From Echiichthys vipera (Eukaryota > Chordata > Actinopteri > Perciformes > Trachinidae), in the NCBI GenBank assembly GCA_963691815.1, contig OY829645.1:5084001-5148000 (forward strand): a stretch of 64,000 bases of DNA. The letters run 5' to 3'. Each line of letters starts with the position of its first letter. Within the stretch, counting starts at the first letter, position 1. The translations under genes were made by a program, and so were the position numbers. Positions 43,871 to 57,860 of the stretch are shown piece after piece. The notes under the pieces were generated by a model. It was given only the letters and a program-made list of their open reading frames with translations. It did not search any database and was not told the origin of the DNA.

Positions 43871-46800
43871 TTAATAAGTCAACTTTCTATAATTTCATGT
43901 TTCAGGACCCTGAAAGTCACAACAAATGGTAATATTCGTCTTGTTTGATGGATACACCACCTTAATATGTCAACTTTTGGAAATTTCATGTTTCAGGACC
44001 CTGAAAGTCACAACAAATGTTATTATTCATCTTGTTTGATGGATACACCACCTAAATATATCAACTTTTGATAATTTCACGTTTCAGGAACCTGAAAGTC
44101 ACAACAAAAGGTAATATTCGTCATGTTTGATGGATACACCATCTAAATATGTCAACTTTTGATAATTTCACGTTTCAGGACCCTGAAAGTCACAACAAAT
44201 GTTATTATTCATCTTGTTTGATGGATACACCACCTAAATATGTCAACATTTGAAAACTTCATGTTTCAGGACCCTTAAAGTCACAACAAATGGTAATATT
44301 CGTCTTGTTTGATGGATACACCACCTAAATATGTCAACTTTTGATAACTTCACGTTTCAGGACCCTGAAATTCACTGCAAGTGGTAATATTCGTCTTGTT
44401 TAATGGATACACCACGTAAATATGACAACTTTCTATAATTTCATGTTTCAGAACACTGAAAGTCACAATAAATAGTAACATTTGTCTTGTTTGATGGATA
44501 CACCACCTAAATATGTCAACTTTTGATAACTTCACGTTTCAGGACCCTGAAAGTCACAACAAATGTTATTATTCATCTTGTTTGATGGATAAACCACCTT
44601 AATATGTCAACTTTGTACAATTTCACGTTTCAGGACCCTGAAAGTCACAACAAATGTAAATATTCGTCTTGTTTGATGGATACACCACCTAAATATGTCA
44701 ACTTATGATAACTTCACGTTTCAGGACCCTGAAAGTCAAAACAAATGGTAATGTTCGTCTTGTTTGATGGATAGACAACCTAAGTATTTCAACTTTTGAT
44801 AATTTTACGTCTCAGGACCCTGAAAGTCAAAACAAATGGTAATATTCATCTTGTTTGATGAATACACCACCTAACTATGACAACTTTTGATAACTTCACG
44901 TTTCAGGACCCTGAAAGTCACAACTAATGATAATATTCGTCTTGTTTTATGGATCACCACCTTAATAAGTCAACTTTCTATAATTTCATGTTTCAGGACA
45001 CTGAAAGTCACAATAAATAGTAACATTTGTCTTGTTTGATGGATATACCACCTAAATATGTCAACTTTTAATATTTTCACGTTTCTGGACCCTGAAAGTC
45101 ACAACAAATGGTAATATTCGTCTTGTTTGATGGATACACCACCTTAATATGCCAACTTTTGGAAATTTCATGTTTCAGGACCCTGAAAGTCACAAAAAAA
45201 TGTTATTATTCATCTTGTTTGATGGATACACCACCTAAATATATCAACTTTTGATAATTTCACGTTTCAGGAACCTGAAAGTCACAACAAAAGGTAATAT
45301 TCGTCATGTTTGATGGATACACCATCTAAATATGTCAACTTTTGATAATTTCACGTTTCAGGACCCTGAAAGTCACAACAAATGTTATTATTCATCTTGT
45401 TTGATGGATACACCACCTAAATATGTCAACATTTGAAAACTTCATGTTTCAGGACCCTTAAAGTCACAACAAATGGTAATATTCGTCTTGTTTGATGGAT
45501 ACACCACCTAAATATGTCAACTTTTGATAACTTCACGTTTCAGGACCCTGAAATTCACTGCAAGTGGTAATATTCGTCTTGTTTAATGGATACACCACCT
45601 AAATATGACAACTTTTGATAACTTCACGTTTCAGGACCCTGAAAGTCTCAACTAATGATAATATTCGTCTTGTTTTATGGATCACCACCTTAATAAGTCA
45701 ACTTTCTATAATTTCATGTTTCAGAACACTGAAAGTCACAATAAATAGTAACATTTGTCTTGTTTGATGGATATACCACCTAAATATGTCAACTTTTAAT
45801 ATTTTCACGTTTCTGGACCCTGAAAGTCACAACAAATGGTAATATTCGTCTTGTTTGATGGATACACCACCTTAATATGTCAACTTTTGGAAATTTCATG
45901 TTTCAGGACCCTGAAAGTCACAACAAATGTTATTATTCATCTTGTTTGATGGATACACCACCTAAATATATCAACTTTTGATAATTTCACGTTTCAGGAA
46001 CCTGAAAGTCACAACAAATGGTAATATTCGTCATGTTTGATGGATACACCATCTAAATATGTCAACTTTTGATTATTTCACGTTTCAGGACACTGAAAGT
46101 CACAACAAATGGTAATATTCGTCTTGTCAATGGATACACCACCTAAATATGTCAACTTTTGATAACTTCACCTTTCAGGACCCTGAAAGTCACAACAAAT
46201 GTTATAATTCATCTTTTTGATGGATACACCACCTAAATATGTCAACTTTTGATAATTTCACGTTTCAGGACCCTGAAAGTCACAACAAATAGTAATATTC
46301 GTCTTGTTTGATGGATACACCACCTAAATATGTCAACTTTTGATAACTTCACGTTTCAGGACCCTGAAATTCACTGCAAGTGGTAATATTCGTCTTGTTT
46401 GATGGATCACCACCTTAATAAGTCAACTTTCTATAATTTCATGTTTCAGAACACTGAAAGTCACAATAAATAGTAACATTTGTCTTGTTTGATGGATATA
46501 CCACCTAAATATGTCAACTTTTAATATTTTCACGTTTCTGGACCCTGAAAGTCACAACAAATGGTAATATTCGTCTTGTTTGATGGATACACCACCTTAA
46601 TATGTCAACTTTTGGAAATTTCATGTTTCAGGACCCTGAAAGTCACAACAAATGTTATTATTCATCTTGTTTGATGGATACACCACCTAAATATATCAAC
46701 TTTTGATAATTTCACGTTTCAGGAACCTGAAAGTCACAACAAAAGGTAATATTCGTCATGTTTGATGGATACACCATCTAAATATGTCAACTTTTGATAA

Positions 46801-49800
46801 TTTCACGTTTCAGGACACTGAAAGTCACAACAAATGGTAATATTCGTCTTGTCAATGGATACACCACCTAAATATGTCAACTTTTGATAACTTCACCTTT
46901 CAGGACCCTGAAAGTCACAACAAATGTTATAATTCATCTTTTTGATGGATACACCACCTAAATATATCAACTTTTGATAATTTCACGTTTCAGGACCCTG
47001 AAAGTCACAACAAATAGTAATATTCGTCTTGTTTGATGGATACACCACGTAAATATGTCAACTTTTGATAACTTCTCGTTTCAGGACCCTGAAAGTCACA
47101 ACAAACGGTAATATTCGTCTTGTTTGATGGATACACCACCTAAATATGTCAACTTTTGATAACTTCACGTTTCAGGACCCTGAAAGTCGCAACAAATCTT
47201 AATATTCGTCTTTTTTAATGGATACACCACCTAAATATGTCAACTTTTGATAACTTCACGTTTCAGGACCCTGAAAGTCACAACAAATGGTTATATTTTG
47301 TTTGATGGATACACCACCTAAATATGTCAACTTTTGAAAATTTCACGTTTCAGGACCCTGAAAGTCACAACAAATGGTAACATTCGTCTTATTTGATGGA
47401 TACACCACCTAAATATGTCAACTTTTGATAATTTCACGTTTCAGGACCCTGAAAGTCACAACAAATGGTAATATTCGTCTTGTTTGATGGATACACCACC
47501 TAAATATGTCAACTTTTGATAATTTCACGTTTCAGGACCCTGAAAGTCACAACAAATGGTAATGTCCGTCAGGTTTAATGGATACACCACGGAAATATGT
47601 CAACTTTTGATAATTTCAGATTTCAGGACCCTGAAAGTTACAACAAATCGTAATATTCGTCTTGTTTGATGGATACACCGTCTAAGTATGTCAAATTTTG
47701 ATAATTTCACGTTTCAGGACCCTGAAAGTCACAACAAATGTTAATATTCATCTTGTTTGATGGATACACCACGTAAATATGTCAACATTTGATAACTTCA
47801 TGTTTCAGGACCCTTAAAGTCACAACAAATGGTAATATTCGTCTTGTTTGATGGATACACCACCTAAATATGTCAACTTTTGATAACTTCACGTTTCAGG
47901 ACCCTGAAATTCACTGCAAGTGGTAATATTCGTCTTGTTTAATGGATACACCACGTAAATATGTCAACTTTAGAAAATTTCACGTTTCAGGACCCTGAAA
48001 GTTACGACAATTGGTAATATTTGTCTTGTTTGATGGATACACCATCTAAATATGTCAACTTTTGATAATTTCACGTTTCAGGACCCTGAAAGTCACAACA
48101 AATGTTATTATTCATCTTGTTTGATGGATACACCACCTAAATATGTCAACATTTGAAAACTTCATGTTTCAGGACCCTTAAAGTCACAACAAATGGTAAT
48201 ATTCGTCTTGTTTGATGGATACACCACCTAAATATGTCAACTTTTGATAACTTCACGTTTCAGGACCCTGAAATTCACTGCAAGTGGTAATATTCGTCTT
48301 GTTTAATGGATACACCACGTAAATATGACAACTTTTGATAACTTCACGTTTCAGGACCCTGAAAGTCTCAACTAATGATAATATTCGTCTTGTTTTATGG
48401 ATCACCACCTTAATAAGTCAACTTTCTATAATTTCATGTTTCAGAACACTGAAAGTCACAATAAATAGTAACATTTGTCTTGTTTGATGGATATACCACC
48501 TAAATATGTCAACTTTTAATATTTTCACGTTTCTGGACCCTGAAAGTCACAACAAATGGTAATATTCGTCTTGTTTGATGGATACACCACCTTAATATGT
48601 CAACTTTTGGAAATTTCATGTTTCAGGACCCTGAAAGTCACAACAAATGTTATTATTCATCTTGTTTGATGGATACACCACCTAAATATATCAACTTTTG
48701 ATAATTTCACGTTTCAGGAACCTGAAAGTCACAACAAAAGGTAATATTCGTCATGTTTGATGGATACACCATCTAAATATGTCAACTTTTGATTATTTCA
48801 CGTTTCAGGACCCTGAAATTCACTGCAAGTGGTAATATTCGTCTTGTCAATGGATACACCACCTAAATATGTCAACTTTTGATAACTTCACCTTTCAGGA
48901 CCCTGAAAGTCACAACAAATGTTATAATTCATCTTTTTGATGGATACACCACCTAAATATGTCAACTTTTGATAATTTCACGTTTCAGGACCCTGAAAGT
49001 CACAACAAATAGTAATATTCGTCTTGTTTGATGGATACACCACCTAAATATGTCAACTTTTGATAACTTCACGTTTCAGGACCCTGAAATTCACTGCAAG
49101 TGGTAATATTCGTCTTGTTTGATGGATCACCACCTTAATAAGTCAACTTTCTATAATTTCATGTTTCAGAACACTGAAAGTCACAATAAATAGTAACATT
49201 TGTCTTGTTTGATGGATATACCACCTAAATATGTCAACTTTTAATATTTTCACGTTTCTGGACCCTGAAAGTCACAACAAATGGTAATATTCGTCTTGTT
49301 TGATGGATACACCACCTTAATATGTCAACTTTTGGAAATTTCATGTTTCAGGACCCTGAAAGTCACAACAAATGTTATTATTCATCTTGTTTGATGGATA
49401 CACCACCTAAATATATCAACTTTTGATAATTTCACGTTTCAGGAACCTGAAAGTCACAACAAAAGGTAATATTCGTCATGTTTGATGGATACACCATCTA
49501 AATATGTCAACTTTTGATTATTTCACGTTTCAGGACACTGAAAGTCACAACAAATGGTAATATTCGTCTTGTCAATGGATACACCACCTAAATATGTCAA
49601 CTTTTGATAACTTCACCTTTCAGGACCCTGAAAGTCACAACAAATGTTATAATTCATCTTTTTGATGGATACACCACCTAAATATGTCAACTTTTGATAA
49701 TTTCACGTTTCAGGACCCTGAAAGTCACAACAAATAGTAATATTCGTCTTGTTTGATGGATACACCACGTAAATATGTCAACTTTTGATAACTTCTCGTT

Positions 49801-52800
49801 TCTGGACCCTGAAAGTCACAACAAACGGTAATATTCGTCTTGTTTGATGGATACACCACCTAAATATGTCAACTTTTGATAACTTCACGTTTCAGGACCC
49901 TGAAAGTCACAACAAATGTTATTATTCATCTTGTTTGATGGATAAACCACCTTAATATGTCAACTTTGTACAATTTCACGTTTCAGGACCCTGAAAGTCA
50001 CAACAAATGTAAATATTCGTCTTGTTTGATGGATACACCACCTAAATATGTCAACTTATGATAACTTCACGTTTCAGGACCCTGAAAGTCACAACTAATG
50101 ATAATATTCGTCTTGTTTTATGGATCACCACCTTAATAAGTCAACTTTCTATAATTTCATGTTTCAGGACACTGAAAGTCACAATAAATAGTAACATTTG
50201 TCTTGTTTGATGGATATACCACCTAAATATGTCAACTTTTGATAACTTCACCTTTCAGGACCCTGAAAGTCACAACAAATGTTATAATTCATCTTTTTGA
50301 TGGATACACCACCTAAATATGTCAACTTTTGATAATTTCACGTTTCAGGACCCTGAAAGTCACAACAAATAGTAATATTCGTCTTGTTTGATGGATACAC
50401 CACGTAAATATGTCAACTTTTGATAACTTCTCGTTTCTGGACCCTGAAAGTCACAACAAACGGTAATATTCGTCTTGTTTGATGGATACACCACCTAAAT
50501 ATGTCAACTTTTGATAACTTCACGTTTCAGGACCCTGAAAGTCACAACAAATGTTATTATTCATCTTGTTTGATGGATAAACCACCTTAATATGTCAACT
50601 TTGTACAATTTCACGTTTCAGGACCCTGAAAGTCACAACAAATGTAAATATTCGTCTTGTTTGATGGATACACCACCTAAATATGTCAACTTATGATAAC
50701 TTCACGTTTCAGGACCCTGAAAGTCAAAACAAATGGTAATATTCGTCTTGTTTGATGGATAGACAACCTAAGTATTTCAACTTTTGATAATTTTACGTCT
50801 CAGGACCCTGAAAGTCAAAACAAATGGTAATATTCATCTTGTTTGATGAATACACCACCTAACTATGACAACTTTTGATAACTTCACGTTTCAGGACCCT
50901 GAAAGTCACAACTAATGATAATATTCGTCTTGTTTTATGGATCACCACCTTAATAAGTCAACTTTCTATAATTTCATGTTTCAGGACACTGAAAGTCACA
51001 ATAAATAGTAACATTTGTCTTGTTTGATGGATATACCACCTAAATATGTCAACTTTTAATATTTTCACGTTTCTGGACCCTGAAAGTCACAACAAATGGT
51101 AATATTCGTCTTGTTTGATGGATACACCACCTTAATATGTCAACTTTTGGAAATTTCATGTTTCAGGACCCTGAAAGTCACAACAAATGTTATTATTCAT
51201 CTTGTTTGATGGATACACCACCTAAATATATCAACTTTTGATAATTTCACGTTTCAGGAACCTGAAAGTCACAACAAAAGGTAATATTCGTCATGTTTGA
51301 TGGATACACCATCTAAATATGTCAACTTTTGATAATTTCACGTTTCAGGACCCTGAAAGTCACAACAAATGTTATTATTCATCTTGTTTGATGGATACAC
51401 CACCTAAATATGTCAACATTTGAAAACTTCATGTTTCAGGACCCTTAAAGTCACAACAAATGGTAATATTCGTCTTGTTTGATGGATACACCACCTAAAT
51501 ATGTCAACTTTTGATAACTTCACGTTTCAGGACCCTGAAATTCACTGCAAGTGGTAATATTCGTCTTGTTTAATGGATACACCACGTAAATATGACAACT
51601 TTTGATAACTTCACGTTTCAGGACCCTGAAAGTCTCAACTAATGATAATATTCGTCTTGTTTTATGGATCACCACCTTAATAAGTCAACTTTCTATAATT
51701 TCATGTTTCAGAACACTGAAAGTCACAATAAATAGTAACATTTGTCTTGTTTGATGGATATACCACCTAAATATGTCAACTTTTAATATTTTCACGTTTC
51801 TGGACCCTGAAAGTCACAACAAATGGTAATATTCGTCTTGTTTGATGGATACACCACCTTAATATGTCAACTTTTGGAAATTTCATGTTTCAGGACCCTG
51901 AAAGTCACAACAAATGTTATTATTCATCTTGTTTGATGGATACACCAAATAAATATATCAACTTTTGATAATTTCACGTTTCGGGAACCTGAAAGTCACA
52001 ACAAAAGGTAATATTCGTCATGTTTGATGGATACACCATCTAAATATGTCAACTTTTGATTATTTCACGTTTCAGGACACTGAAAGTCACAACAAATGGT
52101 AATATTCGTCTTGTCAATGGATACACCACCTAAATATGTCAACTTTTGATAACTTCACCTTTCAGGACCCTGAAAGTCACAACAAATGTTATAATTCATC
52201 TTTTTGATGGATACACCACCTAAATATGTCAACTTTTGATAATTTCACGTTTCAGGACCCTGAAAGTCACAACAAATAGTAATATTCGTCTTGTTTGATG
52301 GATACACCACCTAAATATGTCAACTTTTGATAACTTCACGTTTCAGGACCCTGAAATTCACTGCAAGTGGTAATATTCGTCTTGTTTGATGGATCACCAC
52401 CTTAATAAGTCAACTTTCTATAATTTCATGTTTCAGAACACTGAAAGTCACAATAAATAGTAACATTTGTCTTGTTTGATGGATATACCACCTAAATATG
52501 TCAACTTTTAATATTTTCACGTTTCTGGACCCTGAAAGTCACAACAAATGGTAATATTCGTCTTGTTTGATGGATACACCACCTTAATATGTCAACTTTT
52601 GGAAATTTCATGTTTCAGGACCCTGAAGTCACAACAAATGTTATTATTCATCTTGTTTGATGGATACACCACCTAAATATATCAACTTTTGATAATTTCA
52701 CGTTTCAGGAACCTGAAAGTCACAACAAAAGGTAATATTCGTCATGTTTGATGGATACACCATCTAAATATGTCAACTTTTGATAATTTCACGTTTCAGG

Positions 52801-55700
52801 ACACTGAAAGTCACAACAAATGGTAATATTCGTCTTGTCAATGGATACACCACCTAAATATGTCAACTTTTGATAACTTCACCTTTCAGGACCCTGAAAG
52901 TCACAACAAATGTATAATTCATCTTTTTGATGGATACACCACCTAAATATGTCAACTTTTGATAATTTCACGTTTCAGGACCCTGAAAGTCACAACAAAT
53001 AGTAATATTCGTCTTGTTTGATGGATACACCACGTAAATATGTCAACTTTTGATAACTTCTCGTTTCAGGACCCTGAAAGTCACAACAAACGGTAATATT
53101 CGTCTTGTTTGATGGATACACCACCTAAATATGTCAACTTTTGATAACTTCACGTTTCAGGACACTGAAAGTCACAACAAATGTTATTATTCATCTTGTT
53201 TGATGGATAAACCACCTTAATATGTCAACTTTGTACAATTTCACGTTTCAGGACCCTGAAAGTCACAACAAATGTAAATATTCGTCTTGTTTGATGGATA
53301 CACCACCTAAATATGTCAACTTATGATAACTTCACGTTTCAGGACCCTGAAAGTCAAAACAAATGGTAATATTCGTCTTGTTTGATGGATAGACAACCTA
53401 AGTATTTCAACTTTTGATAATTTTACGTCTCAGGACCCTGAAAGTCAAAACAAATGGTAATATTCATCTTGTTTGATGAATACACCACCTAACTATGACA
53501 ACTTTTGATAACTTCACGTTTCAGGACCCTGAAAGTCACAACTAATGATAATATTCGTCTTGTTTTATGGATCACCACCTTAATAAGTCAACTTTCTATA
53601 ATTTCATGTTTCAGGACACTGAAAGTCACAATAAATAGTAACATTTGTCTTGTTTGATGGATATACCACCTAAATATGTCAACTTTTAATATTTTCACGT
53701 TTCTGGACCCTGAAAGTCACAACAAATGGTAATATTCGTCTTGTTTGATGGATACACCACCTTAATATGTCAACTTTTGGAAATTTCATGTTTCAGGACC
53801 CTGAAAGTCACAACAAATGTTATTATTCATCTTGTTTGATGGATACACCACCTAAATATATCAACTTTTGATAATTTCACGTTTCAGGAACCTGAAAGTC
53901 ACAACAAAAGGTAATATTCGTCATGTTTGATGGATACACCATCTAAATATGTCAACTTTTGATAATTTCACGTTTCAGGACACTGAAAGTCACAACAAAT
54001 GGTAATATTCGTCTTGTTTGATGGATACACCACCTAAATATGTCAACTTTTGATAACTTCAACTTTCAGGACCCTGAAAGTCACAACAAATGTTATAAAT
54101 CATCTTTTTGATGGATACACCATCTAAATATGTCAACTTTTGATAACTTCACGTTTCATGACCCAGAAAGTCACAACAAATGTTATTATTCATCTTGTTT
54201 GATGGATAAACCACCTTAATATGTCAACTTTGTATAATTTCACGTTTCAGGACCCTGAAAGTCACAACAAATGTAAATATTCGTCTTGTTTGATGGATAC
54301 ACCACCTAAATATGTCAACTTATGATAACTTCACGTTTCAGGACCCTGAAAGTCAAAACAAATGGTAATATTCGTCTTGTTTGGTGGATAGACAACCTAA
54401 GTATTTCAACTTTTGATAATTTTACGTCTCAGGACCCTGAAAGTCACAACAAATGGTAATATTCATCTTGTTTGATGAATACACCACCTAACTATGACAA
54501 CTTTTGATAACTTCACGTTTCAGGACCCTGAAAGTCACAACTAATGATAATATTCGTCTTGTTTTATGGATCACCACCTTAATAAGTCAACTTTCTATAA
54601 TTTCATGTTTCAGGAAACTGAAAGTCACAATAAATAGTAACATTTGTCTTGTTTGATGGATACACCATCTAAATATGTCAACTTTTGATAATTTCACGTT
54701 TCAGGACACTGAAAGTCACAACAAATGGTAATATTCGTCTTGTTTGATGGATACACCACCTAAATATGTCAACTTTTGATAACTTCACCTTTCAGGACCC
54801 TGAAAGTCACAACAAATGTAATAATTCATCTTTTTGATGGATACACCACCTAAATATGTCAACTTTTGATAATTTCACGTTTCAGGACCCTGAAAGTCAC
54901 AACAAATAGTAATATTCGTCTTGTTTGATGGATACACCACGTAAATATGTCAACTTTTGATAACTTCTCGTTTCAGGACCCTGAAAGTCACAACAAATGG
55001 TAATATTCGTCTTGTTTGATGGATACACCACCTAAATATGTCAACTTTTGATAACTTCACGTTTCAGGACCCTGAAAGTCACAACAAATGTTATTATTCA
55101 TCTTGTTTGATGGATAAACCACCTTAATATGTCAACTTTGTATAATTTCACGTTTCAGGACCCTGAAAGTCACAACAAATGTAAATATTCGTCTTGTTTG
55201 ATGGATACACCACCTAAATATGTCAACTTATGATAACTTCACGTTTCAGGACCCTGAAAGTCAAAACAAATGGTAATATTCGTCTTGTTTGATGGATAGA
55301 CAACCTAAGTATTTCAACTTTTGATAATTTTACGTCTCAGGACCCTGAAAGTCACAACAAATGGTAATATTCATCTTGTTTGATGAATACACCACCTAAC
55401 TATGACAACTTTTGATAACTTCACGTTTCAGGACCCTGAAAGTCACAACTAATGATAATATTCGTCTTGTTTTATGGATCACCACCTTAATAAGTCAACT
55501 TTCTATAATTTCATGTTTCAGGACACTGAAAGTCACAATAAATAGTAACATTTGTCTTGTTTGATGGATATACCACCTAAATATGTCAACTTTTAATATT
55601 TTCACGTTTCAGGACCCTGAAAGTCACAACAAATGGTAATATTCGTCTTGTTTGATGGATACACCAACTTAATATGTCAACTTTTGGAAATTTCATGTTT
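43871..55700 (+). repeat. Mosaic of partial copies of the 1,723-bp repeat family
   Basis: The opening motif of the family (TTAATATGTCAAC then TTTTGGAAATTTC) recurs near 43,966, 45,150, 45,880, 46,604, 48,592, 49,317, 51,135, 51,859, 52,584, 53,762 and 55,670. Several neighbouring pairs are 724-725 bp apart, the 8-monomer sub-repeat. The 11-monomer half is often truncated: near 50,091 the two GTCAAAACAAATGG monomers are missing. Isolated single-base losses (CCCTGAAGTC at 52,621 and AAATGTATAATTC at about 52,910) mark late mutations. Confidence 0.8.
47180..48430 (+). repeat. Displaced copy of the transition-zone segment 37,200-38,640
   Basis: GTCGCAACAAATCTTAATA, GGTTATATTTTGTTTG, AATGTCCGTCA with CACGGAAATATG, TTTCAGATTTCAGG, GACAATTGGTAATATTTG and GTCTCAACTAATGATAA occur in the same order as at 37.2-38.6 kb. 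The offset is 9,981 bp at the start, 9,890 bp after one whole monomer is lost, and about 9,795 bp at the end. It sits inside the 1,723-bp family, 4 kb to the right of its three complete copies. Confidence 0.82.
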
Positions 55701-57860
55701 CAGGACCCTGAAAGTCACAACAAATGGTAATATTCGTCTTGTTTGATGGATAGACCACCAAAATATTTCAACTTTTGATAATTTTACGTCTCAGTACCCT
55801 GAAAGTCACAACAGATGGTAATATTCGTCTTGTTTGATGGATACACCACCTAAATATGTCAACTTTTGATAATTTCACGTTTCAGGGCCTTGAAATTCAC
55901 AACAAATGGTATTATTCGTCTTGTTAGATGGATACACCATCTAATAATGTCAACTTTTGATTATTTCACGTTTCAGGACCCTGAAAGTCAAGTGGTTCTT
56001 TTCGGCCTATTTGATGGATACACCACCTAAATATGTCAACTTTTGATAATTTCATGTTTCAGGACCCTGAAAGTCACAACAAATGGTAATATTCGTCATG
56101 TTTGATGGATACACCATCTAAATATGTCAACTTTTGATAATTTCACATTTCAGGACCCTGAAAGTCACAACAAATGGTAATATTCGTCTTATTTGATGAA
56201 TACACCACCTAAATATGTCAACTTTTGATAATTCTTTTCAGGACCCTGAAAGTCACAACAAATGTTTTTATTCATCTTGTTTGATGGATACACAACCTAA
56301 ATATGTCAACTTTTGATAATTTCACGTTTCAGGACCCTGAAAGTCACTACAAATGGTAATATTCGTCTTGTTTAATGGATAAACCACGTAAATATGTCAA
56401 CTTTTGTTAATTTCACGTTTGAAGGTCCTTGAAAGTCACAACAAATGGTAACAGTCGTCTTGTTTGATGGATACACCACCTAAATATGTCAACTTTCATA
56501 ATTTCACGTTTCAGGACCCTGAAAGTCACAACAAATGGTAATATTCGTCTTGTTTGATGGATACACCTAGTAAATATGTCAACTTTTGATAATTTCACGT
56601 TTCAGGTCCTTGAAAGTCACAACAAATGGTATTATTCGTCTTGTTTGATGGATACACCACCTAAATATGTCAATTTTTTATATTTTCACGTTTCAGGACC
56701 CTGAAAGTCACAATAAATGGTAATATTCCTCTTGTTTGATGGATACACCACCTAAATATGTCATTTTTTATATTTTCACGTTTCAGGACCCTGAAAGTCA
56801 CAATAAATGATAATATTCCTCTTGTTTGATGGATACACCACCTAAATATGTCAACTTTTGAAAATTTCATGTTTCAGGACTCTCAAAGTCACAACAAATG
56901 GTAATTTTCTGCTTGTTTGATGGATACACCACCTAAATATATCAACTTTTGATAATTTCACTTTTCAGGACCCTGAAAGTCAAAACATATGGTAATATTC
57001 GTCTTGTTTAATGAATACACCACCTAACTATGACAACTTTTAATAATTTCACCTTCCAGGACCCTGAAAGTCACAACAAATGATAATATTCGTCTTGTTT
57101 GATGGATAGACCACCTAAATATGTCAACTTTTGATAATTTTACGTCTCAGGACCCTGAAAGTCACAACAAATGGTAATATTCGTCTTGTTTGATGGAAAC
57201 ACCACCTAAATATGTCAACTTTGGATAATTTCACGTTTCAGGACCCCGAAAGTCACAACAAATGGTAATATTCGTCCTTTTTGATGGATACACCACCTAA
57301 ATATGTTTACTTTTGATAATTTCACGTTTGAGGACCTTGAAAGTTACAACAAATGGTAATATTCATCTTTTTTGATGGATACACTACCTAAATATTTCAA
57401 CTTTTGATAATTTCACGTTTTAGGGCCCTGAAAGTTACAACCAATGGTAATATTCGACTTGTTTAATGGATACACCACCTAAATATGTATACTTTTGTTA
57501 ATTTCACGTTTCAGGGCCCTGAAAGTCACAACACATGGTAATATTCGTCTTGTTTGATGAATACACCACCTAACTTTATCAGATTTTAATTATTTCACCT
57601 TTCAGAAATCCTGAAAGTCACAACAAATGGTAATATTCGTCTTTTTTGATGGATACACCACCTAAATATGTCAACTTTTGATAATTTCACGTTTCAGGAA
57701 CCTTGAAAGTCACAACAAATGGTAATATTCATCCTTTTTGATGGATACAACATCTTAATACATCAATTTTTGATAATTTCACATTTCAGGACCTTGAAAG
57801 TTAAAACAAATGGTAATATTCATCTCTTTTGATGGATACACTACCTAAATATGTCATCTT
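55700..57860 (+). repeat. Diverged right edge of the direct arm
   Basis: Most monomers carry several private substitutions and short indels, and no higher-order period is evident apart from 56.1-56.6 kb, which repeats the variant order of the left domain (TTATTTGATGAATAC, AATTCTTTTCAG, TGTTTTTATTCATC, TTTAATGGATAAACC, TTTGAAGGTCCTTG at about 56,418). A strongly altered monomer at 55,981-56,016 reads GTCAAGTGGTTCTTTTCGG then CCTATTTGATGG. From 57,300 to the inversion, drift includes ATCATCTCTTTTGATGG-type and GTTAAAACAAATGG variants. Confidence 0.8.

Larger units (their letters stand above)
1..57860 (+). repeat. 91-bp satellite DNA array, direct arm (about 636 monomers)
   Basis: A monomer of 91 bp is tandemly repeated without any foreign insertion that I can see. 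Taking TTTCAGGACCCTGAAA as the start, the order inside a monomer is GTCACAACAAATGG, TAATATTCGTCTTG, TTTGATGGATACACCACC, TAAATATGTCAAC, TTTTGATAATTTCACG. The period is visible from the first two starts (1 and 92). The consensus has 32 G/C in 91 bases. Common length variants are 90 bp (CTTTTATAATT, GGATCACCACC, CTTGTCAATGG, CATCTTTTTGATGG), 88 bp (GATAATTCTTTTCAGG) and 87 bp (GGTTATATTTCGTTTG). The array runs off the left edge. I do not recognise the family. It could be centromeric, pericentromeric or another heterochromatic block; sequence alone does not decide. Confidence 0.98.

Noticed and set aside
171..56870. Many 61-78 codon open frames inside the satellite, mostly on the minus strand and near-identical to one another (for example 171-362, 9,446-9,637 and 33,010-33,195)
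   Set aside because: They are translations of two or three consecutive monomers. Because 91 is not a multiple of three, the frame normally rotates; these stay open only where a 90-bp monomer restores it. They share start and stop positions defined by the repeat, have no domain, and vary at all codon positions.
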